Below, piece by piece: positions 19,945-29,008 of a DNA stretch of 64,000 nt. Position numbers and translations under genes: made by a program. Every line of letters begins with the position of its first letter. The first letter of the stretch is position 1. The DNA comes from Pseudomonas sp. Q11 (GTDB lineage Bacteria > Pseudomonadota > Gammaproteobacteria > Pseudomonadales > Pseudomonadaceae): contig NZ_JAKNQY010000003.1 in the NCBI RefSeq assembly GCF_024494355.1, positions 255,666-319,665 of the forward strand, given 5' to 3'. A model generated the notes under the pieces. The model was not told the origin of the DNA, did no database searches, and saw only the letters and a list, made by a program, of their open reading frames with translations.

Positions 19945-20565
19945 ATGAAAACCCGCGACCGCATTCTTGAATGCGCCCTGCAGTTGTTCAATGAGAAGGG
20001 CGAACCGAACGTTTCCACCATGGAAGTCGCCAACGAAATGGGCATCAGCCCAGGCAACCTCTATTACCACTTTCATGGCAAGGAGCCCCTGATCCTCGGG
20101 CTGTTCGAGCGCTTCCAGGGCGAGCTGGCACCGCTGCTGGACCCACCGGCAGATGTACAACTGGCGCCGGAGGACTATTGGCTGTTCCTGCACCTGATCG
20201 TCGAACGGCTGGCTCAATACCGGTTTCTGTTCCAGGACCTGTCGAACCTGGCCGGACGCCTGCCGAAATTGGCCAAGGGCATCCGCCAGTTGCTCAACGC
20301 CCTGAAACGCACCCTGGCCTCGCTGTTGGCGCAACTCAAGGCCCAGGGGATGCTGGTCAGCGATACCCAGGCATTGGGGCAACTGGTGGAACAGATCACC
20401 ATGACCCTGCTGTTCTCGCTGGACTATCAGCGCATCCTCGACCGCGAGGGTGAGGTTCGACTGGTGGTCTATCAGGTCATGATGCTGGTAGCGCCGCATC
20501 TGCCGCCGGCGGCTAAGGTTGCGACCGAGCAACTGGCGTTGCGGTACCTGGAAGAGCACGACTAA
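19945..20565 (+). CDS. phaD: TetR-family regulator PhaD
   Basis: A 206-residue TetR-type protein. The helix-turn-helix is at residues 20-45 (TMEVANEMGISPGNLYYHF). In Pseudomonas, PhaD is described as a regulator of pha genes, notably an activator of the phaIF promoter and phaC1 that responds to a PHA-derived ligand. The gene is last in the phaC1ZC2D run and convergent with phaI-phaF. Confidence 0.92.
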   Translation: MKTRDRILECALQLFNEKGEPNVSTMEVANEMGISPGNLYYHFHGKEPLILGLFERFQGELAPLLDPPADVQLAPEDYWLFLHLIVERLAQYRFLFQDLSNLAGRLPKLAKGIRQLLNALKRTLASLLAQLKAQGMLVSDTQALGQLVEQITMTLLFSLDYQRILDREGEVRLVVYQVMMLVAPHLPPAAKVATEQLALRYLEEHD

Positions 20566-20587
20566 CGACCAGCAGAGGAAGATCCCT

Positions 20588-20676
20588 TGTGGGAGCGAGC
20601 CTGCTCGCGATGGCGGACGCACATCCAACATCAATGTGGCTGACACACCGCTATCGCGAGCAGGCTCGCTCCCACA
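20588..20676. repeat. REP-type inverted repeat pair, family A
   Basis: Facing GTGGGAGCGAGCCTGCTCGC units lie in the gap between convergent phaD and phaF, 22 bases after the phaD stop. It may also act as a transcript-end hairpin for phaD. Confidence 0.9.
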
Positions 20677-20766
20677 TTGTTTTCTGGGTGATTCCAATAT
20701 TTGCATCACCACCAGCCCCCTGTGGAAGCAAGCCCGCTTCTGCGGTGCATTCAAATGCATACGCAT

Positions 20767-20800
20767 AAAAAAACCCGACCTTCACAGGCCGGGCGTTTTT
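20767..20800. terminator. Terminator downstream of phaF (convergent with phaD)
   Basis: A-run, CCCG-ACC ... GG-CCGGG stem, then TTTTT. It is oriented to work for phaF on the minus strand and could also serve phaD. Confidence 0.75.
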
Positions 20801-20814
20801 GTTTGCCCTGGATA

Positions 20815-21687
20815 TCAGGACTGGGTGGTAGGCGTCGATGGAGCCGGCGCAGCGGTCGGGGTAACCGCCGGAGTCGGAGCCGAAGCGGAGTTCGCGGGGC
20901 TCGTCGGGGCGGCCGGTTTGGCGGCAGCAGTCGGCGCCTTCGGTGCGGCAGCTTTTGGCGCGGCCGGTTTTTTCACCGCAGGCTTTTTCGCCGCAGCGGG
21001 TTTGGCCGCCGCTTTTGCCGCAGGCTTGGCAGCAGGTTTGGCGGCCGCGGTTTTGGCAGCCGGCTTGGCCGCTGCTTTGGTCGCGGGTTTGGCTGCTACC
21101 GGCTTGGCCGCTGCCTTGGCGGCAGGTTTGGCGGCTGCGGTTTTCGCCGCCGGTTTGGCCGCTGCTTTTGCCGCAGGTTTAGCCGCGGGTTTTGCCGCGG
21201 CCTTGACCAATGGCTTGGCGGCCGTCTTGGTGGCAGGCTTGGCTGCCGCAGTCTTCGCTGCCACTGGCGCGACCTTGGCGCCGGTGAGTTTTTCGATCTG
21301 CTTGGTCAGGGTGTCGACCTTGCTGTGCAGCGCCTTGACTTCATTGCGGCTCGGCACGCCCAAGCGAGAGATCGCACTGTTCAGGCGCTTGTCGAAAGCC
21401 CCTTCCAGTTCGTCCCATTTGCCCATCGCCCGATCCTTCACGCCGCCCATTCGCGACTTGGCGGACTCGGCAGAGTCCTTGGCAGCATCGACCTGTTTGC
21501 CGACCGCCGTCTTGGTGAGTTTTTCGGCCTTCTCGCCGTCCTTAACCAGGGACTCGAAGAGTTTGCTGCCGTCAGTGTCAATCTTCGAGTACACGCCTAA
21601 ACCAGCAAGCCAGATTTTGCGGGAGTATTTTTCAATCTTCCCGGCCCACGAGCTGCCTTCTTTTTCGGTGATTTTTTTGCCAGCCAT
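20815..21687 (-). CDS. phaF: PHA granule-associated phasin/regulator PhaF
   Basis: A 290-residue bifunctional phasin. The N-terminal half is the amphipathic phasin helix region shared with PhaI (YSRKIWLAGLGVYSKID) and a coiled coil near 105-130. The C-terminal half is a histone H1-like tail of AAAKPAAK-type repeats that binds DNA nonspecifically and helps segregate granules at division. The ATG at 21687 has GGAGAACGGG upstream; a longer frame start at 21723 runs into phaI. It lies ten bases after phaI in one operon. Confidence 0.96.
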   Translation of the reverse strand: MAGKKITEKEGSSWAGKIEKYSRKIWLAGLGVYSKIDTDGSKLFESLVKDGEKAEKLTKTAVGKQVDAAKDSAESAKSRMGGVKDRAMGKWDELEGAFDKRLNSAISRLGVPSRNEVKALHSKVDTLTKQIEKLTGAKVAPVAAKTAAAKPATKTAAKPLVKAAAKPAAKPAAKAAAKPAAKTAAAKPAAKAAAKPVAAKPATKAAAKPAAKTAAAKPAAKPAAKAAAKPAAAKKPAVKKPAAPKAAAPKAPTAAAKPAAPTSPANSASAPTPAVTPTAAPAPSTPTTQS

Positions 21688-21697
21688 CCCGTTCTCC

Positions 21698-22120
21698 TTA
21701 ATGTTTACGCGCGACACGTTCAAGCAATGCCGTCAGCTCATCGAGCTTAGCAGAGAGTGTCTCAACGTCATGTTTAGACGGAATGCCGATACGATTCAAG
21801 GCACTTGCAACACGGGCGTCGAAGACCTTCTCGACTTTATCGAGTTGTACTTCAACCCGGGCCTTGAACGTGTTGACGTCAGTCTTGGCTTCAATCAGTT
21901 CGCTGTTGGCCGCTTCAAGTTTTCCGGCAATGTTCTTTTTGCCTTTGGTTTCAATAACTTCACCAGCTTTTACCAACTCCTGGAAGTACTCGCTGCCTTC
22001 CTGGCCGACCTTGGTGTAGGCGCCCAGGCCAGCCAGCCAGATCTTGCGCGCGTACGTTTTCACGTCGCTGAGCGTGGAAGATTCAACGTCGGTTTTTTTC
22101 TTCAAAATAACTTTGGCCAT
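21698..22120 (-). CDS. phaI: Phasin PhaI
   Basis: A 140-residue major granule coat protein without the histone-like tail. It shares the YARKIWLAGLGAYTKVGQEG block with PhaF and has a C-terminal leucine-rich coiled coil. The ATG at 22120 has GAGGTGCACC upstream; the frame is open to 22180 but that part lacks family similarity. It is first gene of phaIF. The 125 bases upstream should contain the PhaD-controlled promoter. Confidence 0.95.
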   Translation of the reverse strand: MAKVILKKKTDVESSTLSDVKTYARKIWLAGLGAYTKVGQEGSEYFQELVKAGEVIETKGKKNIAGKLEAANSELIEAKTDVNTFKARVEVQLDKVEKVFDARVASALNRIGIPSKHDVETLSAKLDELTALLERVARKH

Positions 22121-22248
22121 GGTGCACCTCACTCGATAACAGGTTTGAGGAACTGCCCGTACACGGTCGGGCTCAGGCACAAAGTAGTGACAATAATTAG
22201 AAACGGCACCCTAACTACTGCCACAGAATCCGAGGTGATGACTTCCCC

Positions 22249-22337
22249 TGTGGGAGCGAGCCTGCTCGCGATGGCGATAGACCGGCAACATTGATGTTGA
22301 ATGACACGCCGCTATCGCGAGCAGGCTCGCTCCCACA
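22249..22337. repeat. REP-type inverted repeat pair, family A
   Basis: Facing family A units in the gap between phaI (minus) and the small PHA-system gene (minus), beginning about 130 bases upstream of phaI. Confidence 0.9.
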
Positions 22338-22372
22338 GGTGAATGAGTGATGAACTTGAGTCATCTCTTCAA

Positions 22373-22648
22373 TCAAGCCAATGCTTTATCCAACGCCTTT
22401 TCAATTTCCGTCTTGATCGTGCCGCTCATGGCCGACATCAACATGCCCAGCTCGACATCGACGCGGATCGAGTCTTCGCCCACATGCACCTCGCCTTTGA
22501 CCCCGGAGCGCTTGAGCTTCAGCGTGTCGCCCGACCACTGCGGCTCCAGGCCATAGCTGTCGGACAGCTTCTGCGCCAACTGGTCGGCTTTCGCGCGGGC
22601 CGCTTCCTTGCCCAGGCCGTGGGCACGCTCAACTGTTATACGGGCCAT
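22373..22648 (-). CDS. Small polyhydroxyalkanoic acid system family protein
   Basis: A 91-residue protein ([20 protein letters not shown]) belonging, as I recognise it, to the small family that co-occurs with pha loci in pseudomonads. It has a predicted alpha/beta fold with an N-terminal helix after HGLG and a C-terminal amphipathic helix ending EKALDKALA. The role is unknown; granule association is suggested by genomic association. It is transcribed toward phaI, separated by a REP pair, so it may have its own promoter facing ubiE. Confidence 0.75.
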   Translation of the reverse strand: MARITVERAHGLGKEAARAKADQLAQKLSDSYGLEPQWSGDTLKLKRSGVKGEVHVGEDSIRVDVELGMLMSAMSGTIKTEIEKALDKALA

Positions 22649-22803
22649 CTGATGACTCCTGTTTTATCGGGACTTGCCTGCACGTTTCTGACCCTGGCTG
22701 CGTCAAAACGTCCCGGCGGTTGCTCATCTTACCTTCAGGCTTGCCAAGACAAAGCCCTCCGCCGGGATTAGAATGTCCCGCATTCTTTTTTGGTGACAGC
22801 GAT

Positions 22804-23574
22804 ATGACTGATCAGCGCAAAGGCAGCGATGCCGAACCCACCACTCACTTCGGCTTCAAGAACGTGCCGGAAAGCCAGAAGGCGGAAAAAGTCGCTGAGG
22901 TTTTCCACTCGGTAGCCGCCAAATATGACTTGATGAACGACCTGCTCTCGGGCGGCATGCACCGTCTGTGGAAGCGTTTCGCGATCGAGCTGTCGGGTGT
23001 GCGCAGCGGTAATCGTGTGCTGGACATCGCCGGTGGCACGGGCGATCTGACGAAGAAGTTCTCCCACATTGTCGGCCCGACCGGTCAGGTGGTGCTCGCC
23101 GACATCAACGAATCCATGCTCAAGGTCGGTCGTGACCGACTGCTGGACCTGGGTGTGGCCGGCAATGTCGAGTTCGTCCAGGCCGACGCCGAGAAGCTGC
23201 CCTTCCCCGACAACCATTTCGACTGCGTCACCATCGCCTTCGGCCTGCGCAACGTCACCCATAAGGAAGACGCCCTGCGCTCGATGCTACGAGTACTCAA
23301 GCCCGGCGGCCGCCTGCTGGTGCTGGAATTCTCCAAGCCGACCAACAGGCTGATGTCCAAGGCCTACGACGCTTACTCGTTCGCCTTCATGCCACTGATG
23401 GGCAAGCTGATCACCAATGACTCGGAAAGCTATCGCTACCTGGCCGAATCGATCCGCATGCACCCGGACCAGGAAACCCTGAAGTCGATGATGGTCGAGG
23501 CCGGTTTCGACCGCGTGACCTACCACAACATGACGTCGGGCATCGTGGCCCTGCACCGCGGTATCAAGCCCTGA
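22804..23574 (+). CDS. ubiE: Ubiquinone/menaquinone biosynthesis C-methyltransferase UbiE
   Basis: SAM-dependent C-methylation of the quinone ring (demethyl-octaprenyl-methoxybenzoquinol step). It has 256 residues with the SAM loop [13 protein letters not shown] and the family blocks [18 protein letters not shown] and [14 protein letters not shown] [14 protein letters not shown]. The start MTDQRKGSD follows a short leader; the frame is open upstream but lacks conservation. The stop overlaps the ubiJ start (TGATG). Confidence 0.97.
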   Translation: MTDQRKGSDAEPTTHFGFKNVPESQKAEKVAEVFHSVAAKYDLMNDLLSGGMHRLWKRFAIELSGVRSGNRVLDIAGGTGDLTKKFSHIVGPTGQVVLADINESMLKVGRDRLLDLGVAGNVEFVQADAEKLPFPDNHFDCVTIAFGLRNVTHKEDALRSMLRVLKPGGRLLVLEFSKPTNRLMSKAYDAYSFAFMPLMGKLITNDSESYRYLAESIRMHPDQETLKSMMVEAGFDRVTYHNMTSGIVALHRGIKP

Positions 23575-24191
23575 TGCTGCTCACCGGCCTGCTCGCCAGC
23601 GTCGAACTCGGCGTCAATCGCGTCCTGCGACTGGACAGTACGGCGCTTGCGCGCCTGGCGCACTTGAGCGGCAAGGTGATTGCCGTGGACTGCCGCAGCC
23701 CGGCGTTGCAGCTGTTCATCCTGCCCAGCGACGAAGGCCTGATGCTCGCCGCACATTGGGAAGCCGAGGCACACTGCACCCTGCGCGCCCCGGCATCGAG
23801 CCTGATGAACCTGGCCCTGAGCAAGGACAAGACCGCCGTGTTGCACGGCCCTGAGGTGGAACTCGACGGCGACAGCGGCGTGCTGCTGGAGCTGGCGGCG
23901 ATTCTCCAGGACCTGGAGCTGGACTGGGAATATGAAGTGTCCCGCTGGCTCGGCCCGGTGGGCACTCAGCTACTCAGTGGCCATCTGCGCAGCCGCACCC
24001 GCTGGTATCGCCAAGGCTTCGCCAGCCTGGGGCAAAATCTGAGTGAATACCTGGCCGAGGAATCGCGTACTCTCGTAGGCCAACGCGAAGCGCAAGCCCG
24101 CTTTAATGAACTGGACCAGATCAAACTTGACCTGGAACGTCTCGAGGCGCGTTTCGAGCGCCTTTCCCGCTCCCTTGAAACCAAGCGATAA
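23574..24191 (+). CDS. ubiJ: Ubiquinone biosynthesis accessory protein UbiJ (SCP2 domain)
   Basis: A 205-residue lipid-binding accessory factor of the aerobic ubiquinone complex. The N-terminal SCP2 sterol-carrier-like domain (about 10-110) probably presents hydrophobic intermediates. A C-terminal coiled coil (about 165-203, LDQIKLDLERLEARFERLSR) follows. It is one-base coupled to ubiE and three bases before ubiB, the standard ubiE-ubiJ-ubiB operon. Confidence 0.9.
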   Translation: MLLTGLLASVELGVNRVLRLDSTALARLAHLSGKVIAVDCRSPALQLFILPSDEGLMLAAHWEAEAHCTLRAPASSLMNLALSKDKTAVLHGPEVELDGDSGVLLELAAILQDLELDWEYEVSRWLGPVGTQLLSGHLRSRTRWYRQGFASLGQNLSEYLAEESRTLVGQREAQARFNELDQIKLDLERLEARFERLSRSLETKR

Positions 24192-24194
24192 CGC

Positions 24195-25799
24195 ATGAAG
24201 CTGCTTGCCGTCCGCCGTTTGTTGCGCATCCAGCGCGTCGTGATCCGCTATCGCCTCGATGACCTGCTGTTCGCCCTGCCGCTGCCCTGGTTTTTACTGG
24301 CGCTGCGCTTCGTGCTGCCGTGGCGCTGGTTTCCCCGGCGAACGCTGGACTTGAGTCGCGGTGCACGCCTGCGCCTGGCCTTGCAGGACCTGGGACCGAT
24401 CTTCATCAAGTTCGGACAGATCCTCTCGACCCGTCGCGACCTGCTGCCCGAAGACATCGCCGATGAATTGATGATGCTTCAAGACCGCGTCCCGCCGTTC
24501 GATTCGAAGGTGTCGGTGGCCCTGATCGAAGAGCAACTGGGCAAGAAGATCAGCGAAATTTTCAGCCGTTTCGACGTCGAACCGTTGGCCTCGGCCTCCG
24601 TGGCCCAGGTTCACGCCGCGCAGCTCAAAAGCGGCGAAGAAGTGGTGGTGAAAGTTATCCGCCCGGGTCTCAAGCCGATCATTGCCCAGGACCTGGCGTG
24701 GCTGTTCATCCTCGCCCGGGCCGCCGAGCGGCTGTCGGCCGATGCACGCCTGTTGCACCCGGTTGACGTGGTCCAGGACTACGAAAAAACCATCTACGAC
24801 GAACTCGACCTGCTACGCGAGGCCGCCAACGCCAGCCAGCTGCGCCGTAACTTCGAAGGCTCGCCGCTGCTCTACGTGCCGCAAGTCTATTGGGACTGGT
24901 GTCGTCCAAAAGTGTTGGTGATGGAGCGCATCTATGGCATCCAGGTGACCGACCTGGCAACCCTGGCCGACCAGCGCACCGACATGAAACTGCTGGCCGA
25001 GCGCGGCGTAGAGATTTTCTTCACCCAAGTGTTCCGCGACAGCTTCTTCCACGCCGACATGCACCCGGGCAACATCTTCGTCAGTACCGTGCAGCCATGG
25101 AGCCCGCAATACATTGCCATCGACTGCGGCATCGTCGGCAGCCTGACCCCCGAAGACCAGGACTATCTGGCCCGCAACCTGTTCGCCTTCTTCAAGCGCG
25201 ACTACCGCCGCGTCGCGCAACTGCACATCGATTCGGGCTGGGTGCCGGCCGAGACCAAACTCAACGAATTCGAAGCGGCGATCCGCACCGTATGCGAACC
25301 GATCTTCGAAAAACCGTTAAAAGATATTTCATTCGGCCAGGTGCTGATGCGCCTGTTCCAGACCGCGCGTCGCTTCAACATGGAGGTTCAGCCACAGCTG
25401 GTACTGTTGCAGAAAACCTTGCTGAACATCGAAGGCCTCGGTCGCCAGCTATACCCGGACCTGGACCTGTGGAACACCGCCCAACCGTTCCTCGAACGCT
25501 GGATGCGCGAGCGCGTGAGCCCCAAGACCCTGCTGGGCAACGTACAGAGCCAGTTCGAGCAGATCCCGCACTTGGCCAACATGACCCGCGACCTGCTCGA
25601 ACGCATGTCCCAACCCCACGCCCACGACCCCGCGCCGCCGTGGAAAGAGCGCGGGGACGACTGGTTCATGCGCCTGCTCGGCGCCGCTCACCTGGGTGGC
25701 GGTGCGGTACTGGCGAGCGGGGGCCCGTTGAGCCAGCTGGGTCACTGGCCCGCCGGCATCATGGTCATCGTTGGTTTGTATCTGGTCGTTCGTCGATAG
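24195..25799 (+). CDS. ubiB: Ubiquinone biosynthesis atypical kinase/ATPase UbiB
   Basis: A 534-residue ADCK/Coq8-type protein-kinase-like ATPase needed for ubiquinone synthesis. The KxGQ motif ([16 protein letters not shown]), the A-rich nucleotide loop ([14 protein letters not shown]), the VVVKVIRPG lysine and [12 protein letters not shown] are all present. Two closely spaced C-terminal hydrophobic helices ([25 protein letters not shown]) anchor it to the membrane. It ends the ubi operon; a family D repeat follows. Confidence 0.96.
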   Translation: MKLLAVRRLLRIQRVVIRYRLDDLLFALPLPWFLLALRFVLPWRWFPRRTLDLSRGARLRLALQDLGPIFIKFGQILSTRRDLLPEDIADELMMLQDRVPPFDSKVSVALIEEQLGKKISEIFSRFDVEPLASASVAQVHAAQLKSGEEVVVKVIRPGLKPIIAQDLAWLFILARAAERLSADARLLHPVDVVQDYEKTIYDELDLLREAANASQLRRNFEGSPLLYVPQVYWDWCRPKVLVMERIYGIQVTDLATLADQRTDMKLLAERGVEIFFTQVFRDSFFHADMHPGNIFVSTVQPWSPQYIAIDCGIVGSLTPEDQDYLARNLFAFFKRDYRRVAQLHIDSGWVPAETKLNEFEAAIRTVCEPIFEKPLKDISFGQVLMRLFQTARRFNMEVQPQLVLLQKTLLNIEGLGRQLYPDLDLWNTAQPFLERWMRERVSPKTLLGNVQSQFEQIPHLANMTRDLLERMSQPHAHDPAPPWKERGDDWFMRLLGAAHLGGGAVLASGGPLSQLGHWPAGIMVIVGLYLVVRR

Positions 25800-25806
25800 C
25801 AGGAAT

Positions 25807-25908
25807 CAGCTGCAAGCGATAAGCTGCAAGCCGCAAGTTCATGGGTTGAACCTATCAACACAACACAGAATTGCTTTTACTTGCAGCTTGAAGCTCAAAG
25901 CTTGCCGC
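25807..25908. repeat. AAGCTT-rich imperfect palindromic repeat, family D, copy 4
   Basis: GCTGCAAGCGATAAGCTGCAAG ends and CTTGCAGCTTGAAGCTCAAAGC face each other around a central AT-rich spacer between ubiB and hisI. Confidence 0.65.
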
Positions 25909-25924
25909 TGCCCCAGGACCCAAG

Positions 25925-26323
25925 ATGAAAAACTGGCAGGACGAGATCAAATGGGACGCTGACGGCCTGGTGCCAGCCATCGCCCAGGATCACAAGACCG
26001 GGCGCGTGCTGATGATGGCCTGGATGAACCGCGAAGCGCTGGCACTGACCGCCGCCGAGAACCGCGCCATTTATTGGTCACGTTCCCGTGGCAAGCTGTG
26101 GCGCAAGGGTGAAGAGTCCGGACACGTGCAGCACCTGCACCAGATGCGCCTGGACTGCGACGGCGACGTCATCATCCTGATGGTCGAGCAGGTCGGTGAG
26201 ATAGCCTGCCACACCGGCCGTCAAAGCTGCTTCTATCGCGTCTTCGAGAACGGCGACTGGAAAACCGTCGACCCGGTGCTCAAGGACCCGCATGCCATTT
26301 ATTCAGGACATACCCATGAGTGA
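25925..26323 (+). CDS. hisI: Phosphoribosyl-AMP cyclohydrolase
   Basis: Third step of histidine biosynthesis, opening the adenine ring of PR-AMP; zinc/magnesium dependent. It has 132 residues with [28 protein letters not shown] and the metal-binding [15 protein letters not shown] ... CHTGRQSCF block. The gene is monofunctional, with hisE as a separate gene overlapping its last eight bases. Followed by hisE and tatABC in one run. Confidence 0.97.
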   Translation: MKNWQDEIKWDADGLVPAIAQDHKTGRVLMMAWMNREALALTAAENRAIYWSRSRGKLWRKGEESGHVQHLHQMRLDCDGDVIILMVEQVGEIACHTGRQSCFYRVFENGDWKTVDPVLKDPHAIYSGHTHE

Positions 26324-26648
26324 CACCCTGACCCGCCTGGCCCAGGTGCTGGAAGAGCGCAAAGGCGCCGCGGCCGACAGCTCCTATGTCGCCAGCCTGT
26401 ACCACAAGGGTTTGAACAAGATTCTGGAAAAGGTCGGTGAAGAGTCGGTCGAGACCATCATCGCCGCCAAGGACGCCGCCATCAGCGGTGACTGCAGCGA
26501 CGTGATCTACGAGACCGCCGACCTGTGGTTCCATAGCCTGGTCATGCTTGCCCAACTGGGGCAGCACCCGCAGGCTGTATTGGATGAACTGGACCGTCGC
26601 TTCGGTCTGTCCGGACACGTCGAGAAAGCCTCGCGTCCGTCCGCCTGA
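26316..26648 (+). CDS. hisE: Phosphoribosyl-ATP pyrophosphatase
   Basis: Second step of histidine biosynthesis, removing pyrophosphate from PR-ATP; MazG-like all-alpha fold, 110 residues. The core motif [15 protein letters not shown] carries the metal-binding acidic residues. The ATG at 26316 lies inside the hisI stop region (eight-base overlap), favouring it over an upstream in-frame start at 26292. The hisI-hisE-tatABC order is shared with other pseudomonads. Confidence 0.95.
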   Translation: MSDTLTRLAQVLEERKGAAADSSYVASLYHKGLNKILEKVGEESVETIIAAKDAAISGDCSDVIYETADLWFHSLVMLAQLGQHPQAVLDELDRRFGLSGHVEKASRPSA

Positions 26649-26672
26649 TCAACTTACAAGAGGAATAGCCAC

Positions 26673-26960
26673 ATGGGTATTTTTGACTGGAAACACTGGG
26701 TCGTCATTCTGGTGGTCGTGGTCCTGGTGTTCGGCACCAAGAAACTCAAGAACCTGGGCACTGACGTTGGCGAGTCGATCAAGGGCTTTCGCAAGGCCAT
26801 GAACGACGACGAAAAACCGGCCGACCCGGCAGCAACGCCCGCTCAACCGGCGCAGCCGACCCAACCGGTACACCCACAGGCCACTCAACCTGTGAATGCC
26901 CCGCACACCATCGATGTGCAGGCACAGAAAGTCGAAGAGCCGACCCGCAAAGACTCGTGA
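26673..26960 (+). CDS. tatA: Sec-independent translocase subunit TatA
   Basis: Pore-forming component of twin-arginine protein export, 95 residues. A short N-terminal membrane helix ([16 protein letters not shown]) leads into the amphipathic helix ([22 protein letters not shown]) and an acidic, Pro/Gln-rich disordered tail. A GAGGAA ribosome binding site precedes it, 24 bases after hisE. tatB follows after ten bases. Confidence 0.96.
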   Translation: MGIFDWKHWVVILVVVVLVFGTKKLKNLGTDVGESIKGFRKAMNDDEKPADPAATPAQPAQPTQPVHPQATQPVNAPHTIDVQAQKVEEPTRKDS

Positions 26961-26970
26961 GCACTGACTA

Positions 26971-27390
26971 ATGTTTGGGATCAGCTTCACTGAACTGCTG
27001 CTCGTCGGCCTCGTCGCCCTGCTGGTGCTGGGCCCCGAGCGGCTGCCGGGCGCTGCGCGCACCGCAGGTTTATGGATCGGGCGGCTCAAGCGCAGCTTCA
27101 ATGCGATCAAACAGGAAGTTGAACGTGAAATCGGGGCCGACGACATTCGTCGGCAACTTCACAACGAACACATTCTGTCTTTGGAGCAGGAAGCGCGGAA
27201 AATCTTCACCCCGACCCAGCAGGAGCCGACACCGGTTCAGCCTGCGGTCGAGCCGACGATTGCCCCACAGGCGCCCGTGGATGGCACGCCGCCTGTGGCA
27301 TCCGAGCCCGCGAACCCCGTGGAGCCCGCCCCGACAGTGGCAACGCCAGCAGTTCCCAACGACCCTACTTTGCCGCCGCGAGCCCCATGA
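26971..27390 (+). CDS. tatB: Sec-independent translocase subunit TatB
   Basis: Partner of TatC in binding twin-arginine signal peptides. It has 139 residues: N-terminal membrane helix ([21 protein letters not shown]) with the Glu-Arg-Leu-Pro hinge, amphipathic helices, then a Pro/Ala/Glu-rich tail (about 75-139). The last four bases overlap the tatC start. Longer and with a different hinge from TatA, hence the assignment. Confidence 0.95.
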   Translation: MFGISFTELLLVGLVALLVLGPERLPGAARTAGLWIGRLKRSFNAIKQEVEREIGADDIRRQLHNEHILSLEQEARKIFTPTQQEPTPVQPAVEPTIAPQAPVDGTPPVASEPANPVEPAPTVATPAVPNDPTLPPRAP

Positions 27391-28181
27391 GCGATATTCC
27401 TGAAAACGACCAGCCGATGCCGCTGGTATCGCACCTCACCGAGTTGCGCACCCGCCTGTTGCGTTGCGTGGCGGCGATTTTCGTCATCTTCGCCGGGCTG
27501 TTTGCCTTCACCCAACAGATCTACACCTTCGTTTCCACACCGCTGCGCCAGTACCTGCCGGAAGGCGCGACGATGATCGCCACCGACGTGTCGTCACCGT
27601 TCCTGACGCCGCTCAAGCTGACGATGATGGTCTCGTTGTTCCTGGCGATCCCGGTGATCCTGCACCAGATCTGGGGCTTCATCGCGCCAGGCCTGTACAA
27701 GCATGAAAAACGCATCGCCGTGCCGCTGCTGATGTCCAGCATTCTGCTGTTCTACACCGGCATGGCCTTCGCCTATTACCTGGTGTTCCCGCTGATCTTC
27801 AAGTTCTTCGCTGCCGCCACTCCGGCGGGCGTGGAGATGATGACCGACATCACCAGCTATCTGGATTTCGTCATGACGCTGTTCTTCGCCTTCGGCGTGG
27901 CGTTCGAAATCCCGGTAGCCGTCGTGCTGCTGGTGTGGATCGGCGTGGTCGACGTTGCGTACCTGAAGAAAATCCGTCCGTACGTGATCATCGGCTGCTT
28001 CGTGGTCGGCATGATCCTGACCCCACCGGACATCTTTTCCCAGACCCTGCTGGCCGTGCCGATGTGGCTGCTGTTCGAGATCGGCATCCTGTTCGGCGGC
28101 TTGGTCCGCAAGCGCCGGGAAGAAGCAGACGATCAACCGGTCGACGACCATAACGACCAGCCGCCAGCGACCCAAGCGTGA
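27387..28181 (+). CDS. tatC: Sec-independent translocase subunit TatC
   Basis: A polytopic receptor for twin-arginine signal peptides with six membrane helices, 264 residues. The conserved cytoplasmic N-terminus ([14 protein letters not shown]) and first-loop residues (SPFLTPLKL) are present, as is the [11 protein letters not shown] motif. It overlaps both tatB and rsmE by four bases (ATGA), so the three are translated in sequence. Confidence 0.97.
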   Translation: MSDIPENDQPMPLVSHLTELRTRLLRCVAAIFVIFAGLFAFTQQIYTFVSTPLRQYLPEGATMIATDVSSPFLTPLKLTMMVSLFLAIPVILHQIWGFIAPGLYKHEKRIAVPLLMSSILLFYTGMAFAYYLVFPLIFKFFAAATPAGVEMMTDITSYLDFVMTLFFAFGVAFEIPVAVVLLVWIGVVDVAYLKKIRPYVIIGCFVVGMILTPPDIFSQTLLAVPMWLLFEIGILFGGLVRKRREEADDQPVDDHNDQPPATQA

Positions 28182-28885
28182 ACCTGCTGTTGCTTGAAGA
28201 GGCCGACTTCATCGGGCCCGACCGCGTCGTGCTGAGCGATCGCCGCTTGACCCACATGCAGCAAGTGCATCGCAGCGCCGTCGGCGACAGCCTGCGGATC
28301 GGGCGTATCGGCGGGTTGATGGGCACGGCTCAGGTGCTGCGCCTGGAAGCCCGCGAAGCCGAACTGCAAGTGACACTCGACCAACCTGCGCCGGCCAAGT
28401 TGCCGCTGACGCTGGTGCTGGCCTTGCCTCGACCGAAAATGCTCCGACGGGTGTTCCAGACCATCGCCACCATGGGTGTGCCGCGCGTGGTGCTGGTCAA
28501 CAGCTACCGCGTGGAAAAGAGTTTCTGGCAAACCCCGTTCCTGGAGCCCGAGGCCATTCGCGAACAACTGATCCTTGGCCTGGAGCAGGCGCGGGACAGC
28601 GTGCTGCCAGAGATCATCATCGAAAAGCGCTTCAAGCCCTTCGTTGAAGACCGCCTGCCGGCCATGGCGGACGGCACCCGGGGTCTGGTCGGTCATCCAG
28701 GAAACTACCCCCCCTGCCCTCGCGCGCTGGACGAATCCGTGACCCTGGCCATCGGCCCCGAAGGCGGCTGGATTCCTTACGAAATTGACCTGTTGGCCAA
28801 GGCCGGGCTGCAACCGGTACAACTAGGCGAACGTATCCTGCGCGTCGAAACCGCCGTTACCGCGCTGCTTGCACGGCTGTTCTGA
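28178..28885 (+). CDS. rsmE: 16S rRNA (uracil-1498-N3)-methyltransferase
   Basis: Methylates U1498 of 16S rRNA near the decoding centre. It has 235 residues: an N-terminal PUA-like domain (residues 1-70) and a C-terminal SPOUT trefoil-knot domain, with the SAM-binding signature [15 protein letters not shown] and [11 protein letters not shown]. It overlaps tatC by four bases and ends the his-tat run. A GCTTGC/GCAAGC stem follows the stop but has no clear T-run. Confidence 0.93.
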   Translation: MNLLLLEEADFIGPDRVVLSDRRLTHMQQVHRSAVGDSLRIGRIGGLMGTAQVLRLEAREAELQVTLDQPAPAKLPLTLVLALPRPKMLRRVFQTIATMGVPRVVLVNSYRVEKSFWQTPFLEPEAIREQLILGLEQARDSVLPEIIIEKRFKPFVEDRLPAMADGTRGLVGHPGNYPPCPRALDESVTLAIGPEGGWIPYEIDLLAKAGLQPVQLGERILRVETAVTALLARLF

Positions 28886-28957
28886 GCCCCGCGGCTTGCA
28901 AACTTTTCGGGCAAGCTCCAGGTTCCTCAGTTCATTTCTACAGATCCCTCCCGTCCC

Positions 28958-28965
28958 GCCGATAC
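28958..28965 (+). promoter_or_regulatory. Possible sigma-28 (FliA) -10 element before the chemoreceptor gene
   Basis: GCCGATAC differs by one base from the FliA -10 consensus GCCGATAA and lies 44 bases before the ATG of a chemoreceptor gene. No convincing -35 is seen at the expected distance. Confidence 0.4.
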
Positions 28966-29008
28966 AGCTCCCATAAAACCAATTCAATGCAGCAAGGGAG
29001 AAATCAGC

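Noticed and set aside
18394..20766. 790-codon open frame on the minus strand
   Set aside because: Mirror frame of phaC2 and phaD; it also runs through a REP pair, which no real gene would.
20519..22294. 591-codon Ala/Gly-rich open frame on the plus strand
   Set aside because: Antisense of the PhaF Lys-Ala-Pro repeats; composition is a mirror artefact, and phaF and phaI have proper ribosome binding sites and family motifs.
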